Assembly (NCBI GenBank): GCA_010671965.1
Contig: JAAHIC010000201.1
Location: 1-7,473, forward strand
DNA: 7,473 nt
Direction of reading: 5' to 3'
DNA from: Leptolyngbya sp. SIO4C5
GTDB taxonomy: Bacteria; Cyanobacteriota; Cyanobacteriia; Phormidesmidales; Phormidesmidaceae
Shown here: positions 6,961 through 7,473 of the stretch, one piece after another
Numbering within the stretch: position 1 is the stretch's first letter
How the letters are laid out: the number at the start of each line of letters is the position of its first letter
Program-made: the position numbers and the translations under genes
Notes under the pieces: model-generated
Database searches by the model: none
What the model was told of the DNA's origin: nothing
What the model saw: only the letters and a program-made list of their open reading frames with translations

Positions 6961-6981
6961 GACTACTCCAAAGGAGAGGTC
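6961..6981 (+). other. Stem-loop 34 nt before the P2-type ATPase start
   Basis: GACTACTCC and GGAGAGGTC pair around an AAA loop, with one A-A mismatch and one G-U pair. The sequence TTATCCC follows, which is not a clear T-tract. Translation of the ATPase uses a separate GAGG at 7007-7010. Together with the stem-loop at 6892-6918 it suggests a folded 5' leader; no known riboswitch class was recognised. Confidence 0.4.
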
Positions 6982-7015
6982 TTATCCCGTCATGGTTTGA
7001 GCATACGAGGTCTTT

Positions 7016-7473
7016 ATGGCAGCATCCCTCTCCCCTGAGGTTCTAGAGCAACAGTGGCACCCCCTGTCAGTGCAGGAGACAGCGGCCCAGTTGCATAGCG
7101 ACCCGGATACTGGCTTAGAGACAGATGAGATCAGCCAGCGCCAGCAGACATTTGGCCCCAACCAGCTCACGCCCGAAACAGGCCCCGGCCCGTGGCTGCG
7201 GTTTTTGCAGCAGTTTAATCAGCCGTTGCTATACATTTTGCTGGTCGCCGGGGGGATTACCCTGCTGCTGCAGGACTGGCTCGATGCTGGGGTCATCTTT
7301 GCGGTGGTGCTAATTAACGCGGTTGTGGGCTATATCCAGGAAGCCAAGGCTGAGCAGGCCATCAAAGCCCTAGCCGAGTCTATTGTGACGGAAGCGACCG
7401 TGATCCGGGGGGGCAAACCGCAGCAATTGCCAGCCGATCAGCTAGTGCCAGGAGATCTGGTACGCCTAGAGGC
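7016..7473 (+). CDS. P2-type cation-transporting ATPase (PacL/PMA1-like), N-terminal part
   Basis: The first 152 residues are present; the gene continues past the right edge. The start is ATG 7016 with GAGG 5 nt upstream. An upstream in-frame ATG at 6992 is followed at once by a TGA. Residues 1-60 form the cation-ATPase N-terminal domain (PF00690-like): HPLSV (15-19), a helix with DPDTGLETDEIS, then RQQTFGPNQLTP. FLQQFNQPLLYILLVAGG (63-80) is the first membrane helix and AGVIFAVVLINAVVGYIQE (91-109) the second. EAKAEQAIKAL leads into the actuator, with ATVIRGGK and the VPGDLV motif (144-149). This order, and the lack of an HMA domain, separates it from PacS and places it with the SERCA/PacL/PMA1-like P2 pumps. 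Ca2+ and Na+ are candidate ions. The residues that decide this lie in helices M4-M6, outside the window. A separate leader of 171 bp suggests transcription independent of pacS. Confidence 0.9.
   Translation, partial: MAASLSPEVLEQQWHPLSVQETAAQLHSDPDTGLETDEISQRQQTFGPNQLTPETGPGPWLRFLQQFNQPLLYILLVAGGITLLLQDWLDAGVIFAVVLINAVVGYIQEAKAEQAIKALAESIVTEATVIRGGKPQQLPADQLVPGDLVRLE

Noticed and set aside
6845..7015. Frameshifted cupredoxin domain continuing the small ORF
   Set aside because: All three forward frames were read. None gives cupredoxin-like sequence or the Cys/His/Met copper ligands, and the space is too short.

Overview
The window looks like chromosomal DNA of a filamentous-type cyanobacterium (Leptolyngbya/Nodosilinea-like by feel; the genus is a guess). 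The main evidence is twelve copies of the cyanobacterial HIP1 octamer GCGATCGC in 7.5 kb, where about 0.1 would be expected by chance. In addition, the Cu+ ATPase and the small copper chaperone closely resemble cyanobacterial PacS and Atx1.

Layout. (1) 1-795, minus strand: the N-terminal 265 residues of an APC-type amino acid permease that runs off the left edge. (2) 796-1037: a non-coding gap with inverted repeats and a short coding-like stretch. (3) 1038-2195, minus: a complete LtrA-family membrane protein. (4) 2397-3485, plus: a Tat-exported DUF362 protein, divergent from ltrA across a 201-bp gap. (5) 3565-6844, plus: a copper-handling cluster made of a MerR-family metal regulator, an Atx1/CopZ copper chaperone, the P1B-type Cu+ ATPase PacS, and a 72-residue signal-peptide/one-helix protein. 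The last resembles the membrane anchor of cyanobacterial cupredoxin proteins but has no cupredoxin domain. (6) 6845-7015: a leader with two stem-loops. (7) 7016-7473, plus: the first 152 residues of a P2-type (PacL/PMA1-like) cation ATPase that runs off the right edge.

How it works together. The promoter regions of merR and of the chaperone gene share a 33-bp element. Each copy has -35 and -10 hexamers 20 bp apart, the overlong spacer typical of MerR-activated promoters, around an identical AGTTAGCT core. The simplest reading is that the MerR protein senses a thiophilic metal, most likely Cu+, controls its own gene, and activates atx1-pacS and the small ORF behind it. Atx1 would then deliver Cu+ to PacS, which in cyanobacteria pumps copper into thylakoids for plastocyanin and helps with tolerance.

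The points most worth a second look are the paired MerR operators, the two-cysteine sensor site of the regulator, the cupredoxin-less anchor protein, and the structured leader before the second ATPase. I see no CRISPR array, tRNA, rRNA or insertion sequence.
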